Assembly (NCBI GenBank): GCA_028875185.1
Contig: JAPPFH010000088.1
Location: 1-48,749 of the forward strand
DNA from: Chloroflexota bacterium
GTDB lineage: Bacteria > Chloroflexota > Anaerolineae > Aggregatilineales > Phototrophicaceae
Reading direction: 5' to 3'
Length of the DNA stretch: 48,749 nt
Both the position numbers and the translations under genes were made by a program. Every line of letters begins with the position of its first letter. Position 1 is the first letter of the stretch. The notes below the pieces were generated by a model that saw only the letters and a program-made list of their open reading frames with translations, did not search any database and was not told the origin of the DNA. Positions 7,883 to 15,952 of this stretch are shown here, one piece after another.

Positions 7883-8799
7883 CAGATCTCCCGCGAACGA
7901 TACAAGAGCCAGGCGAAAATGGCGCCGATGACGATGGTCAGCAAAAGCAGCACGATATTGACCGCCGAGCCGTAGCCGTAGCGCAGCTGCTGGAAAAAGC
8001 GTTCGAAGGTATAGAGCGCCAGGGTCTTGGTGGCGCTGCCCGGTCCGCCGCGCGTCAAGCCATAAATCTGCTCGAAGGTCTGCACCTCGGCCATGGCGCG
8101 CAGCAGCAGCACAAGGTAGATGGCTGGCTTGAGCAAGGGAAGCGTCACATACCAGAAACGCTGCAGGGTATTGGCGCCATCGACAGCGGCCGCCTCCAAT
8201 ACTTCTTTGGACAGCGAGCCGATCGCCGCCATGAAGATCAGCGCGACCCAGCTCACGTTCTTCCACACCGTCATGGCGATGACGGAGAAGCGGGCCGTTT
8301 CGGCATCGCTCAGCCAGCGCACGGCGGCGTTGCCAAAGCCCAGCTCCTGCAGGATCGCGTTCAGAATGCCGCCGTCTTCGAAGTATAGAATCCGAAAGGC
8401 GACCGCCGCCAGCATGGGCGCGACCACCCAAGGCAGCAGCATGATGAAATTGCTCAGCCAGCGCAGGCGCAGGTTCTGCATCAGGAGCACGGCGATGCCC
8501 AAACCGATGACGGTTTCGGCCACCGCGGAAGCGCCGGTGTAGAGCAGGGTCCAGCCCAGGCTGCCGATGAGGGTGGCGTCACGCGTGAGGCTCTCGTAGT
8601 TGCGCAGGCCGATGTATCTCCCGCCCATGATGGTGCGATTGGTGAAGCTGATGAGCACCGTCTGGATGATGGGAATGACGGTATAGATCATGCGCAGCAG
8701 GAACGCCGGCAGCACCAGCACATAGAACACAGCATATCGGCTGGCGAATATATCTTGCAGGCGGCTCTGCGGCGCTGACGTTGCTTTGGCTTGCGCCAT
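7882..8799 (-). CDS. Carbohydrate ABC transporter permease (MalF-type)
   Basis: Inner-membrane permease of 305 residues; six helices are apparent, the first around residues 25-50. The EAA-like loop is EVLEAAAVDGANTLQRFWYV, followed by TLPLLKP. The ATG at 8799 (MAQAK) is preferred to an upstream TTG at 8826 because AGGAAA lies just before it. It ends in a one-base overlap with the next permease gene. Upstream, a 245-base gap filled with C-rich repeats separates it from the binding-protein gene. Confidence 0.9.
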   Translation of the reverse strand: MAQAKATSAPQSRLQDIFASRYAVFYVLVLPAFLLRMIYTVIPIIQTVLISFTNRTIMGGRYIGLRNYESLTRDATLIGSLGWTLLYTGASAVAETVIGLGIAVLLMQNLRLRWLSNFIMLLPWVVAPMLAAVAFRILYFEDGGILNAILQELGFGNAAVRWLSDAETARFSVIAMTVWKNVSWVALIFMAAIGSLSKEVLEAAAVDGANTLQRFWYVTLPLLKPAIYLVLLLRAMAEVQTFEQIYGLTRGGPGSATKTLALYTFERFFQQLRYGYGSAVNIVLLLLTIVIGAIFAWLLYRSREI

Positions 8800-8840
8800 T
8801 ACAGTTTTCCTGTGGCTCGGTCCCAAATCACGCAGGGGCG

Positions 8841-9035
8841 GTATTCTACCCCTCCCCCCAGCCCCCTCCCCAACACCTTAGGGAGGGGGAGCGCCGCGGG
8901 CGAAGATGGTAGTCTCTTTCCATATCCGTACGATGTAGCGTCGCGATACCCGTGGCGAGTTTCTCCGCAAGTCTCCCCCCATAGCTAAGGGGTCGCGTAG
9001 ACACTGACCCGTCGGGGGAGATTTAGAGGGGGGTG
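8841..9035. repeat. C-rich hairpin repeat cluster between binding-protein and permease genes
   Basis: CCCCTCCCCCCAGCCCCC...TTAGGGAGGGGGAG (8850-8890) can fold on itself. A second block (8976-9035) contains CCCCCATAGCTAAGGGG and GCGTAGACACTGAC, the reverse of the recurrent GTCAGTGTCTACGC module. It occupies most of the gap 8800-9044. Confidence 0.65.
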
Positions 9036-9044
9036 AAAAGCGCC

Positions 9045-10312
9045 CTATTCCGCTTGCCTGATGATCGTGTGCTCTTCTTGCAGCCACTGGAAGGCTTGGT
9101 CTACATTGCGTTCGCCAGAGAGGATCGACTCCCCGAGCTGGTCAAACATCGACCAGAGCTGCGACACTTGCGGATTGTTCACAATCGGATAGCGGAATTG
9201 CGCGCCCTGCGTGATCTCGCCCCAAGACGGATTCTGCAGGTTCAGGATTGGGATCTGGGCGACGACCTCTTCGTCTTCAAAGAGTGACTTCAAGCCGGGC
9301 ATGACGTTCTCCAGCGCGACGGCTTTCAATTGGTCGTAAGAACCCAGGAACTCAAGCACTTCTCTCGCTTGCTCACGCTTTTTCGAGGCGGTTGGGATCG
9401 AATAGCCCCAGCCATGGATCAGCAGGCTGTCGTTGGCGGGTCCCATCGGGAAGCGCCCCCAGGCGAGATTGTCCTCGGTCACAACGGTGTCAACCGTACT
9501 CGTGATATTGCTGTACATACCTTCGTAACCCCAAACCATGCCCGCTTTGCCCCCGGCCATCAGCCCGATGACCTCGTTCCAGCCTTCGTTGATGGTGGAT
9601 GGCGGCGTGATTTCGTAGTCGTTGACCCAGTCGTACATCCACTGGAGCGCGGCTCTGGTGGCGTCGTCATCGAGCGCCTGCAGATCGGCGCCCGTATGGT
9701 GCAGCGCCAACAGCACGGTATTGAAGGCGTGCCCCCCGCCGCCCAGTGGACGCCAGCCCCAAACGCCGGCTTCCTGGTCCGTGGCGGCTAATCCGGCGGA
9801 GACAAAGTCATCCCAAGTCGCCGGGTGTTCCGGTACCAGGTCGGTGTTGTAGAAGAAGGGCGTGGCGCCCATGAAGTAGAAAATTCGGAAAACACCGCCC
9901 ATCGCATTGTCCAAGACGTTTACGCTATCGGTGAGGTCATCGGCATTGTCGGTATAGGCATTCAAATCGCTCAGGTCGAGCGCCCAGCCATTGATGCCAT
10001 ACATGCCGCCCAGCAGGTCATCGAGGAACATGATGTCGGCGTGGGAATAACCGGTTTGACCCCAGAGCGTGTACTTCTGCATCACATCGCTCCAGCTCCC
10101 CGTTGGCAAACCCTCCTGAATGATCTTAATCCCGGTCGCTTCCTCAGCCGCTTCATACTGCGACTCCCGGAATTCCCCGCCCCAGCCGACGAGGTTGATC
10201 TCGTGGTTGTCGGCGCGGACGATGTTGGGGAAGTGCGGCAGCAGCGAGCTGGCCGCGACCGCGCCCGCCCCCTCAAGAAATCACGTCGCGATATGTTTTT
10301 GACCTTATTCAT
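9045..10312 (-). CDS. ABC sugar-binding protein with Tat signal, broken by a one-base frameshift
   Basis: Family 1 extracellular solute-binding protein for the adjoining permeases. The start (ATG at 10312) has AAGGAG 6 bases upstream and begins a twin-arginine signal (NISRRDFLRG). The frame is lost at the run of five Cs on the + strand at 10268-10272. With one more base the product reads on as RRDFLRGAGAVAASSLLPHF, then IVRADNHEINLVGWGG, into the long frame that ends at 9045. There are no stops between, so the intact protein would have 422 residues. Without the fix, the short frame continues to 10082 as unrelated sequence, and the long frame only has starts from 10109 on. A homopolymer assembly error and a real inactivating deletion are both possible. 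The C-terminal part looks under normal protein constraint. Confidence 0.82.
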
Positions 10313-10425
10313 TTCTAGCTCCTTCTCAAATCAATAGAAATTTGCTGGTTTATTGCGTTCCAGCGGATTCTACCCCCCCTTGGCAAAAAAGGCGAAATTT
10401 TCACAATTCACGACGAAGTCTGTAT

Positions 10426-10535
10426 GGGCGACCTGCGGTCAGTGTCGCCGGTCAATGTCTGCGCGACCTACGCGCGGCGCCGAGGCGCCCGAACGAGCCT
10501 CAGGATTGACACGGGCGTTTCACGAAACGCCCCTA
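10426..10535. repeat. Composite intergenic repeats
   Basis: The divergent gap 10313-10687 holds no gene. It contains a hairpin-repeat mosaic with GGTCAGTGTCGCC, GGTCAATGTCTGCGCGACC, GGCGCCGAGGCGCC and GGGCGTTTCACGAAACGCCCC (10513-10533). The last is a clean 9-base hairpin of the family. Confidence 0.65.
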
Positions 10536-10687
10536 CATCCCTGCCGTCGGATGACCTCCGCAGGCGCGATTAAGCGAGTCGCCCCATACTGCAATTTAAG
10601 GCGGTAGGCTGTTGGCAGGGGCTATAGCCTTTGACAGCCAATCGCAAACCCATTATGCTTGGCGCGTCTAGCGCAGATGGAAAAGAT

Positions 10688-11644
10688 ATGCGGCTCTATA
10701 TCACCGGCGGCACCGGCCTGGTCGGCAGCAACATCATCCGCTTGGCGCGCCGGCGCAGCGACATCGAAATCATCGCCTCGCAGTACGGTCCCCCGCCGGA
10801 ATGGCAGGTCGACTACCAACTTGATCCCCTTGACATTGCCGATGCCGCCGCCATCCGCGCTTCCATTGAGCGCTACAAACCCGATGCCGTCATCCATTGC
10901 GCCGCCATGCTCGACCATGTTTATATGCAGTACCACCGCGCCGAAGCCTGGCGCGCCACGGTGGACGCCAATCTGGCTTTCGCCCAGGCCTGCGCCGAAG
11001 TGGACGCGCGCTACATCTTCGTCTCTTCAGACTGGGTCTTCGACGGGCAGGAGCCGCTGGTCAGCGAAGAGTCGCCGCCCAATCCGGTGAATTTCTACGG
11101 CTTCATGAAGGCGGTCTGCGAACGCGATATCATGAGCCGGCCCGGCTTGCGTTATGGCATCGGCCGCATGGCCGGCATTTATGGCTTGAATTACGCGATT
11201 CCCCATCTGCTGATGAAGGACAATCACCTCGGCTTCCCTATCACCAACTACATTATCGACCGGCTCTCGCAGGGCTTGATCGCGGAAGTCTGGACCGGTC
11301 CCAAGGTCAATGACATGGCGCACGCGTCGCTGGCGTCGGATGGCGCCGAGCTTCTGCTGCGCCTCGTCGAGCACGACGAAAATGGCATCTTCCACTGCTG
11401 GGGCAGCGAGCCAGCCAACCGTCTGGAGTTGGCGCATAAGATCGCCGACGTCTTTGAATTCGACCATTCCTTAATTGTGCCGACGCCGACCGATCCCATC
11501 GTGCTTGATGAGTTTCGCCACGTTCGCATCCCCTTCCGGACGGTAGCGAACAGCGAGCTTACCTATAAGGCGCTGGGCCGCCGCAGCTATAATCTAGTTG
11601 ACGGGCTGCGCGCCTTTAAGGCTGAATTGGCCGCCCAACGTTAG
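10688..11644 (+). CDS. RmlD-like SDR sugar-nucleotide reductase/epimerase
   Basis: An extended short-chain dehydrogenase of 318 residues, related to dTDP-4-dehydrorhamnose reductase. Seen are the NAD(P)-binding GGTGLVG at 7-13, SSDWVFDG around 115-122 (the RmlD-type STDYVFDG) and the catalytic YxxxK as FYGFMK around 138. ATG 10688 is chosen over TTG 10631 because the Rossmann fold starts there directly (MRLYITGG) and GGAAAAG lies upstream. No other rhamnose-biosynthesis genes are nearby. Its neighbours are catabolic, so it may act on a free sugar or a sugar-acid intermediate instead of a nucleotide sugar. Family sure, role open. Confidence 0.85.
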   Translation: MRLYITGGTGLVGSNIIRLARRRSDIEIIASQYGPPPEWQVDYQLDPLDIADAAAIRASIERYKPDAVIHCAAMLDHVYMQYHRAEAWRATVDANLAFAQACAEVDARYIFVSSDWVFDGQEPLVSEESPPNPVNFYGFMKAVCERDIMSRPGLRYGIGRMAGIYGLNYAIPHLLMKDNHLGFPITNYIIDRLSQGLIAEVWTGPKVNDMAHASLASDGAELLLRLVEHDENGIFHCWGSEPANRLELAHKIADVFEFDHSLIVPTPTDPIVLDEFRHVRIPFRTVANSELTYKALGRRSYNLVDGLRAFKAELAAQR

Positions 11645-11651
11645 CAGCAAC

Positions 11652-11678
11652 TGTAGGGGCTACTCGGTGAGTCGCCCG
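11652..11678. repeat. GTAGGGGCG-type intergenic hairpin repeat
   Basis: TGTAGGGGCTACTCGGTGAGTCGCCCG in the 68-base gap between the reductase and the dehydrogenase genes. Confidence 0.7.
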
Positions 11679-11712
11679 AGCGAATAAATCGACAAGTGGA
11701 GCGAGCATTACG

Positions 11713-12864
11713 ATGAAAGCACTGACACTTAGCGCCGACTGGTCGCCCAAGCCTGGTTACGATATGACCGAAACCGAGCGCGATCTGCGCCGCCCGCGCA
11801 ACGCCAACATGACCTGGAAGCATCCCAAGCTGACGCTGGGCGATGCGCCCGACCCGACGCTGCGGCCCGATCAAGCGCTGCTCGAAGTGGCGGCGGTTGG
11901 TATCTGCGGCTCGGATATGCATATGTATGAAGCCGACGCCGATGGCTACATGCTTTATCCCGGCTTGGTACATACGCCGAATATCATCGGTCACGAGTAC
12001 GCTGGGCGGATTGTCGAAGTCGGCAAGGATGTGAAGGGCTTGCAGGCCGGCGATTTGGTCGCGGTGGAAGAAATCCAGTGGTGCGGCGAATGCATCGCTT
12101 GCCGCAAAGGCTTCGTCAACCACTGCCTCGACATTGAGGAAACTGGCTTCACTATCCCCGGAGCGATGGCGCAGTATCTGCCCGTCTGTGGCAAATACTG
12201 CTGGAAGCTCGACGAGATCGCCGAGCGCTACGGCGAAGATGAGGCGCTGGTGATGGGCGCCATGGTCGAGCCGACTGGCGTCTCTTATCAAGGGCTCTTC
12301 AATCGCCTGCGCAATTGGCAGCCGGGCAATAATGTCGTCATCTTCGGCGCGGGACCGATCGGGCTGGCGGCGGAAGCGCTGGTGATCGCCGCCGGGGCGG
12401 GGCAAGTGATCATGTTCGATCCATCAGAGAGCCGCTGCCAGATCGCCATGAAAATGGGGGCGTCGGCCGCGCTGAGCCCAATCGGCATCGATCTCGATGA
12501 AGCGATCATGCAGCAAACCCTGGGGCGTGGCGTCGACTACGTGGTGGAATGCGCCGGCTTCGCCGACCAGACGATTGAAAAGCTCGATCGCTGCCTGGCG
12601 GTGAATTCGTCAATCATTGACATAGGTATGGGTGAAGCCGAGCCCACAGTGCCGATCGTCGCTTACAAGCGCATGGGCGTGCAATACGCCGGCGCTCTGG
12701 GGCATGCCGGCGGTCCCTTCCAGCATGTCATCCGTATGATGGCGGCGGGCCGAATCGACATGCGGAAGATGGTCAGCGCGCGCCTGCCGCTGGATGAGGC
12801 GCTGGCCGCTTTCAAGCGCCTGGAAAGCCGCGAAGACGCCAAGATCATCTTGCAGCCGAATTAA
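11713..12864 (+). CDS. Zinc-dependent alcohol/polyol dehydrogenase (sorbitol/threonine dehydrogenase type)
   Basis: A medium-chain dehydrogenase of 383 residues. The catalytic zinc site is visible as Cys65 (GICGSDMH) and His94-Glu95 (GHEYAG). The structural zinc site is Cys124, 127, 130 and 138 (CGECIACRKGFVNHC). The NAD-binding motif is GAGPIG in VVIFGAGPIGLAAEAL, followed by an aspartate in MFDPSESR that favours NAD over NADP. Such enzymes oxidise sugar alcohols or aldoses at a secondary hydroxyl. The N-terminal 35 residues are longer than usual. It follows the RmlD-like gene on the same strand, separated by one hairpin repeat, and probably belongs to the same sugar pathway. Confidence 0.9.
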   Translation: MKALTLSADWSPKPGYDMTETERDLRRPRNANMTWKHPKLTLGDAPDPTLRPDQALLEVAAVGICGSDMHMYEADADGYMLYPGLVHTPNIIGHEYAGRIVEVGKDVKGLQAGDLVAVEEIQWCGECIACRKGFVNHCLDIEETGFTIPGAMAQYLPVCGKYCWKLDEIAERYGEDEALVMGAMVEPTGVSYQGLFNRLRNWQPGNNVVIFGAGPIGLAAEALVIAAGAGQVIMFDPSESRCQIAMKMGASAALSPIGIDLDEAIMQQTLGRGVDYVVECAGFADQTIEKLDRCLAVNSSIIDIGMGEAEPTVPIVAYKRMGVQYAGALGHAGGPFQHVIRMMAAGRIDMRKMVSARLPLDEALAAFKRLESREDAKIILQPN

Positions 12865-12889
12865 TTTTCACCAAATACGTGTTGGGTCG

Positions 12890-12991
12890 ACCAACCTGGT
12901 CGCCCGCCGGAACACCGAAAATGTAGGGTCGACCTACCAGGTCGCCCGCCAATATGAAGAATCTGTAGGGGCGTTTCGCCGAAACGCCCGC
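12890..12991. repeat. Three consecutive GTAGGGGCG-type repeats
   Basis: Copies at about 12890-12909 (GGGTCGACCAACCTGGTCGCCC), 12922-12950 and 12963-12991 (GGGGCGTTTCGCCGAAACGCCC) differ in the inner stem while keeping the outer bases, so pairing is maintained. Confidence 0.8.
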
Positions 12992-13016
12992 AACCGAAAC
13001 TGAAAGAGTAGCGCTC

Positions 13017-13238
13017 ATGGGCGACTGGCTTCTAATCCTCGGCGGCATGGCCTTTTGGATACTGGCGGGGCTCTGCGTCTTTCGCCGCGATTGGGTCTGG
13101 CGCTTGTATTCGCTCGAGCCGCGCTGGCGTGCCGATAACCCTGAGCGCACGGAAGCCTGGGACGTCAAGACCAAACGCTCGGCTTATATCTTCGTGCTGC
13201 TTGGTTTGGTCTTTGTGGCGCTCGGTTTACTGATATGA
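13017..13238 (+). CDS. Small two-helix membrane protein of unknown function
   Basis: 73 residues. Two membrane helices (about 4-22 and 53-73) flank a polar middle with three tryptophans and charged residues (RRDWVWRLYSLEPRWRADNPERTEAWD). The hairpin topology would put both ends on the same side. The layout resembles small uncharacterised bacterial membrane proteins (DUF6199-like), but I cannot name a family with certainty. Only a weak purine stretch (GAAAGAG) precedes the ATG. It stands alone, between repeat clusters. Confidence 0.65.
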   Translation: MGDWLLILGGMAFWILAGLCVFRRDWVWRLYSLEPRWRADNPERTEAWDVKTKRSAYIFVLLGLVFVALGLLI

Positions 13239-13257
13239 CGGGGAAATAGATATGAGT

Positions 13258-13403
13258 TTGCGAGCGAGCCAAGGCTCGCCCCTACAGTTCGTTCACGTGG
13301 TCACGCGCGTATACGGGCGAGTCGCCGCCGACGGTCAGTGTCTACGCGACCTCGCCCCTACGTCTTCAGCGTTTATGCGGGCGAGACAAGTCTCGCCCCT
13401 ACA
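13258..13403. repeat. Three intergenic repeats, the middle one with an inserted GTCAGTGTCTACGCG module
   Basis: The outer copies read GAGCGAGCCAAGGCTCGCCCC and GGGCGAGACAAGTCTCGCCCC. The middle copy (13314-13362) is GGGCGAGTCGCCGCC interrupted by GACGGTCAGTGTCTACGCGACC before CTCGCCCC. Confidence 0.75.
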
Positions 13404-14778
13404 CCTTGACCGCGCCCAAATTGTGATACAAGCGCGCCGCCGCCTCAAGCGATGTATAGAAGCTGTCAAGCTTGAGGTACTCATTGGGCGAGTGGATGCC
13501 TTCGCCCTCGCCATAGGCAAAGGCGGTGATAGGCAAACCGATCAGCCGATTGAAAACGCCGAGAATCGGGATTGAGCCGCCGGTGCGGACGAGCTGCGCT
13601 CGCTTTCCGATGGTCGCTTCAATCGCCGCTTGCGCCGCTTCCAGCCAGGGACCGTCAGTGACTAGCTCGAAGTACCAGGCTGTTTCGCCCAGGTTGCACT
13701 CCACGGCGACGGTATCGGTGGCGAAACCTTCGACATACGCTTTGAGCGCCTCGGCGATCTCGTCCGGGTCTTGATCGGGCGCGAGGCGCATGGTGACTTT
13801 GAAGCCGGCTTCGGCTGGGATGATGGTCTTGTTGCCCGCGCCTTGATAACCGCCCCACATGCCGGTGATATCGCAGGTGGGGTAGACGGTGGCGCGCTCC
13901 GCGGCCGGCGCGATTGTATCCCCCCAGAAGCGCTCGACGCCGGCGCCTTCCAGCAGCGCCTCCGCCTGAAAGCCGGCGTCGATGCGCGCCTTGTCCCGCG
14001 CATTCGCTTCGCGTACGTTGTCGTAATAACCGGGCAGTTGGACGCGTCCCTCATCATCGTGGAAGGCGCCGATGATCCGGCCGGCGACATGAAGCGGGTT
14101 CTGCACCAAGCCGCCATAGAGCCCGGAGTGGATATCGGCTTTTGGCCCAGTCACCCGGACTTCGGCGGTGACCATGCCGCGTCCGCCGTAATATAGCCGC
14201 GGATCAGCCGGCGCGAAATCGCCATCGCAATTCAGCAGCACATCGGCAGCCAGCCGTTCTTTATTCGCCTTGACGAAGGCTTCTATGCTGGGCGAGCCCG
14301 ATTCTTCTTCGCCTTCGAACATGATCTTGATATTGACCGGCAGCTTCCCATTTGTCCGCAGCAGCGCTTCAAAGGTCTTGAGATTGCCCCAAACGCCGGC
14401 TTTATTGTCGCTGGCGCCGCGCGCGAACATCTTGCGCTCTTTGATTAGACCCTCAAATGGATCGCTCTCCCAAAGCGGAAGCGGATCGACCGGCTGCACA
14501 TCGTAATGCGCATAGACGAGCACGGTCGGCTTGTCGGCTCCAGCTTTGAGCCACTCGCCATAAACCACCGGGTAGCCAGCGGTGGCGATCGCTTCGCATT
14601 TGTCGAAGCCCAATGCCTCGAGCTGCCCAACGATCCAGTCGGCGCAGGCGCGCACATCATCCGCGTGAGCCGGATCGGCGCTGATGGACGGAAAGCGCAG
14701 CAGTTCCTTGTAATCTTCCATCATCTTGTCTTGCGTCTCTGCCAGATAATCGATCGCGTTTTGAATGCTGTCGGTCAT
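13399..14778 (-). CDS. M20-family dipeptidase/peptidase
   Basis: A cytosolic di-zinc metallopeptidase of 459 residues (M20, dipeptidase or carnosinase-like group). Metal and catalytic residues are visible in VYAHYDVQP (His, with the catalytic Asp two on), GASDNKAG (bridging Asp), MFEGEEESGS (general-base Glu and metal Glu) and LNCDGDF (metal Asp). The dimerisation insert lies about residues 200-350, from GPKADIHSGLYGG on. It hydrolyses short peptides or N-acyl amino acids; the exact substrate is not readable. It is a single gene whose 3' end runs into a hairpin repeat at 13383-13403. Confidence 0.88.
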   Translation of the reverse strand: MTDSIQNAIDYLAETQDKMMEDYKELLRFPSISADPAHADDVRACADWIVGQLEALGFDKCEAIATAGYPVVYGEWLKAGADKPTVLVYAHYDVQPVDPLPLWESDPFEGLIKERKMFARGASDNKAGVWGNLKTFEALLRTNGKLPVNIKIMFEGEEESGSPSIEAFVKANKERLAADVLLNCDGDFAPADPRLYYGGRGMVTAEVRVTGPKADIHSGLYGGLVQNPLHVAGRIIGAFHDDEGRVQLPGYYDNVREANARDKARIDAGFQAEALLEGAGVERFWGDTIAPAAERATVYPTCDITGMWGGYQGAGNKTIIPAEAGFKVTMRLAPDQDPDEIAEALKAYVEGFATDTVAVECNLGETAWYFELVTDGPWLEAAQAAIEATIGKRAQLVRTGGSIPILGVFNRLIGLPITAFAYGEGEGIHSPNEYLKLDSFYTSLEAAARLYHNLGAVKV

Positions 14779-14905
14779 ATTGTTCCCCTCGTGGGTCTGT
14801 CAATGTCGTGCCGCTAATCATAGCGCAATGGCGTTGGAAATTCCGCCGCGAAGATTGAGCGAAAACGGTTTTATCGATTGGGTCGGCTGGGGACAATTCG
14901 GAATC

Positions 14906-14974
14906 TGTAGGGGCAACTCGGTGAGTCGCCCGACGGAGCGCGAAAACTGTAGGGGCGACCCGATGGGTCGCCCG
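14906..14974. repeat. Two GTAGGGGCG-type repeats
   Basis: TGTAGGGGCAACTCGGTGAGTCGCCCG and TGTAGGGGCGACCCGATGGGTCGCCCG, about 40 bases apart. They lie in the divergent gap 14779-15206, which holds no gene. Confidence 0.75.
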
Positions 14975-15040
14975 AAAAAGCCCAAGAAAACACGTAATTT
15001 GCGACGAAAATCCGCTCGCCGCAAAACTGTCCTGTCCTCA

Positions 15041-15105
15041 GCTCCTTGTGGGGCGCGCGTAGATACTGCACTATGGCAAGGGGCCGGGGATGGGGGTTTG
15101 TCGCG
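15041..15105. repeat. C-rich repeat related to the one at the right end of the window
   Basis: The reverse strand reads CCCCCATCCCCGGCCCCTTG, then CCATAGTGCAGTATCTACGCGCGCC, then CCACAAGGAG. The block at 48432-48520 has the same order with an extra GAAGGTCTATGTCTAC segment. Further right, TAGAAT at 15166-15171 may be the -10 of the response-regulator gene, with no clear -35. Confidence 0.55.
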
Positions 15106-15206
15106 GTATCAATATTTCACCACTTCCGCTTGATTTAAGCGCTCGGTTAGATTTTCAAGCTAAGTTAGAATAGGGTAAACAGCGAGCGCGGAATGATGTG
15201 AGGACG

Positions 15207-15935
15207 ATGGGCAAAGATCGAAACATTCTGGTAGTTGACGATGAACGCACGATAAGAGAAGTGGTGCGGCGATACCTTGAACTGGAGGGCTTCGCCGTCA
15301 CCGAGGCGGAGACGGGTCCGCAAGCGCTGTCTATCCTGCAGAGTAGCCGTCCCGACTTAATCGTGTTGGATATTATGCTGCCCGGCGTCGATGGCTTTTC
15401 CATCACCCGCCGTTTGCGGCAGGCTGATGATTTCACTCCTTTGGCGATTGATGACGACATTCCCATTATCTTGCTCACCGCGCGGACCAACGAAGTCGAC
15501 CGCGTGGCCGGGCTGGAGCTGGGCGCCGATGATTATGTCACCAAACCATTCAGCCCGCGCGAGTTGGTGGCGCGGGTGAAGACGGTGCTGCGGCGGACGA
15601 CCGCGGCCGAAGTTGAAAGCGAGGGCCCGGTTGAGTTTGGCGGCTTGTCGCTGGACCCGCGCAGCCGCTCGGTCACGGTCGATGGCGCAGGCGTCAGCTT
15701 GACGGCGAAAGAATTCGACCTGCTCTCTTTCCTGTTGCGCCATCCGCGGCAAGTTTTTACGCGGCAGCAGCTGCTCGACAAAGTCTGGGGCTATGAGTTT
15801 TACGGCGATGAAAGCACCGTGACCGTACACGTCCGGCGCTTGCGTGAAAAGCTGGAGCCGAACCCGAGCAAGCCGAGTTATATCCAGACCGTTTGGGGCG
15901 TCGGTTATAAGTTTGAAGCGCCCGCAGCCGATTAG
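15207..15935 (+). CDS. OmpR/PhoB-family response regulator
   Basis: A DNA-binding response regulator of 242 residues. The receiver domain (5-125) has acidic Asp11-Asp12, phospho-acceptor Asp55 (VLDIMLPG), Thr91 and Lys113 (TKPFSP). The winged-helix output domain (about 140-240) includes LTAKEFDLLSFLLRHPRQVFTRQQLL and the recognition region VTVHVRRLREKLE. The receiver has about ten extra residues between its third helix and fourth strand (DDFTPLAIDDD). ATG 15207 is preceded by GAGG at only 3 bases; GTG 15198 is a possible alternative. It lies 17 bases upstream of the histidine kinase and will be its partner. Confidence 0.93.
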   Translation: MGKDRNILVVDDERTIREVVRRYLELEGFAVTEAETGPQALSILQSSRPDLIVLDIMLPGVDGFSITRRLRQADDFTPLAIDDDIPIILLTARTNEVDRVAGLELGADDYVTKPFSPRELVARVKTVLRRTTAAEVESEGPVEFGGLSLDPRSRSVTVDGAGVSLTAKEFDLLSFLLRHPRQVFTRQQLLDKVWGYEFYGDESTVTVHVRRLREKLEPNPSKPSYIQTVWGVGYKFEAPAAD

Positions 15936-15952
15936 CGAAAGTAATTGAGACC

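Noticed and set aside
7882-8431. Upstream extension of the MalG-type permease frame
   Set aside because: It overlaps the MalF-type permease in another frame and has low-complexity Arg/Gly/Ala sequence; the TGATG junction at 7882 marks the true start.
12882-12991. Possible CRISPR array from the three consecutive repeats
   Set aside because: The copies differ in sequence, vary in spacing, are hairpins with changing inner stems, occur singly all over the window, and no cas gene is present.
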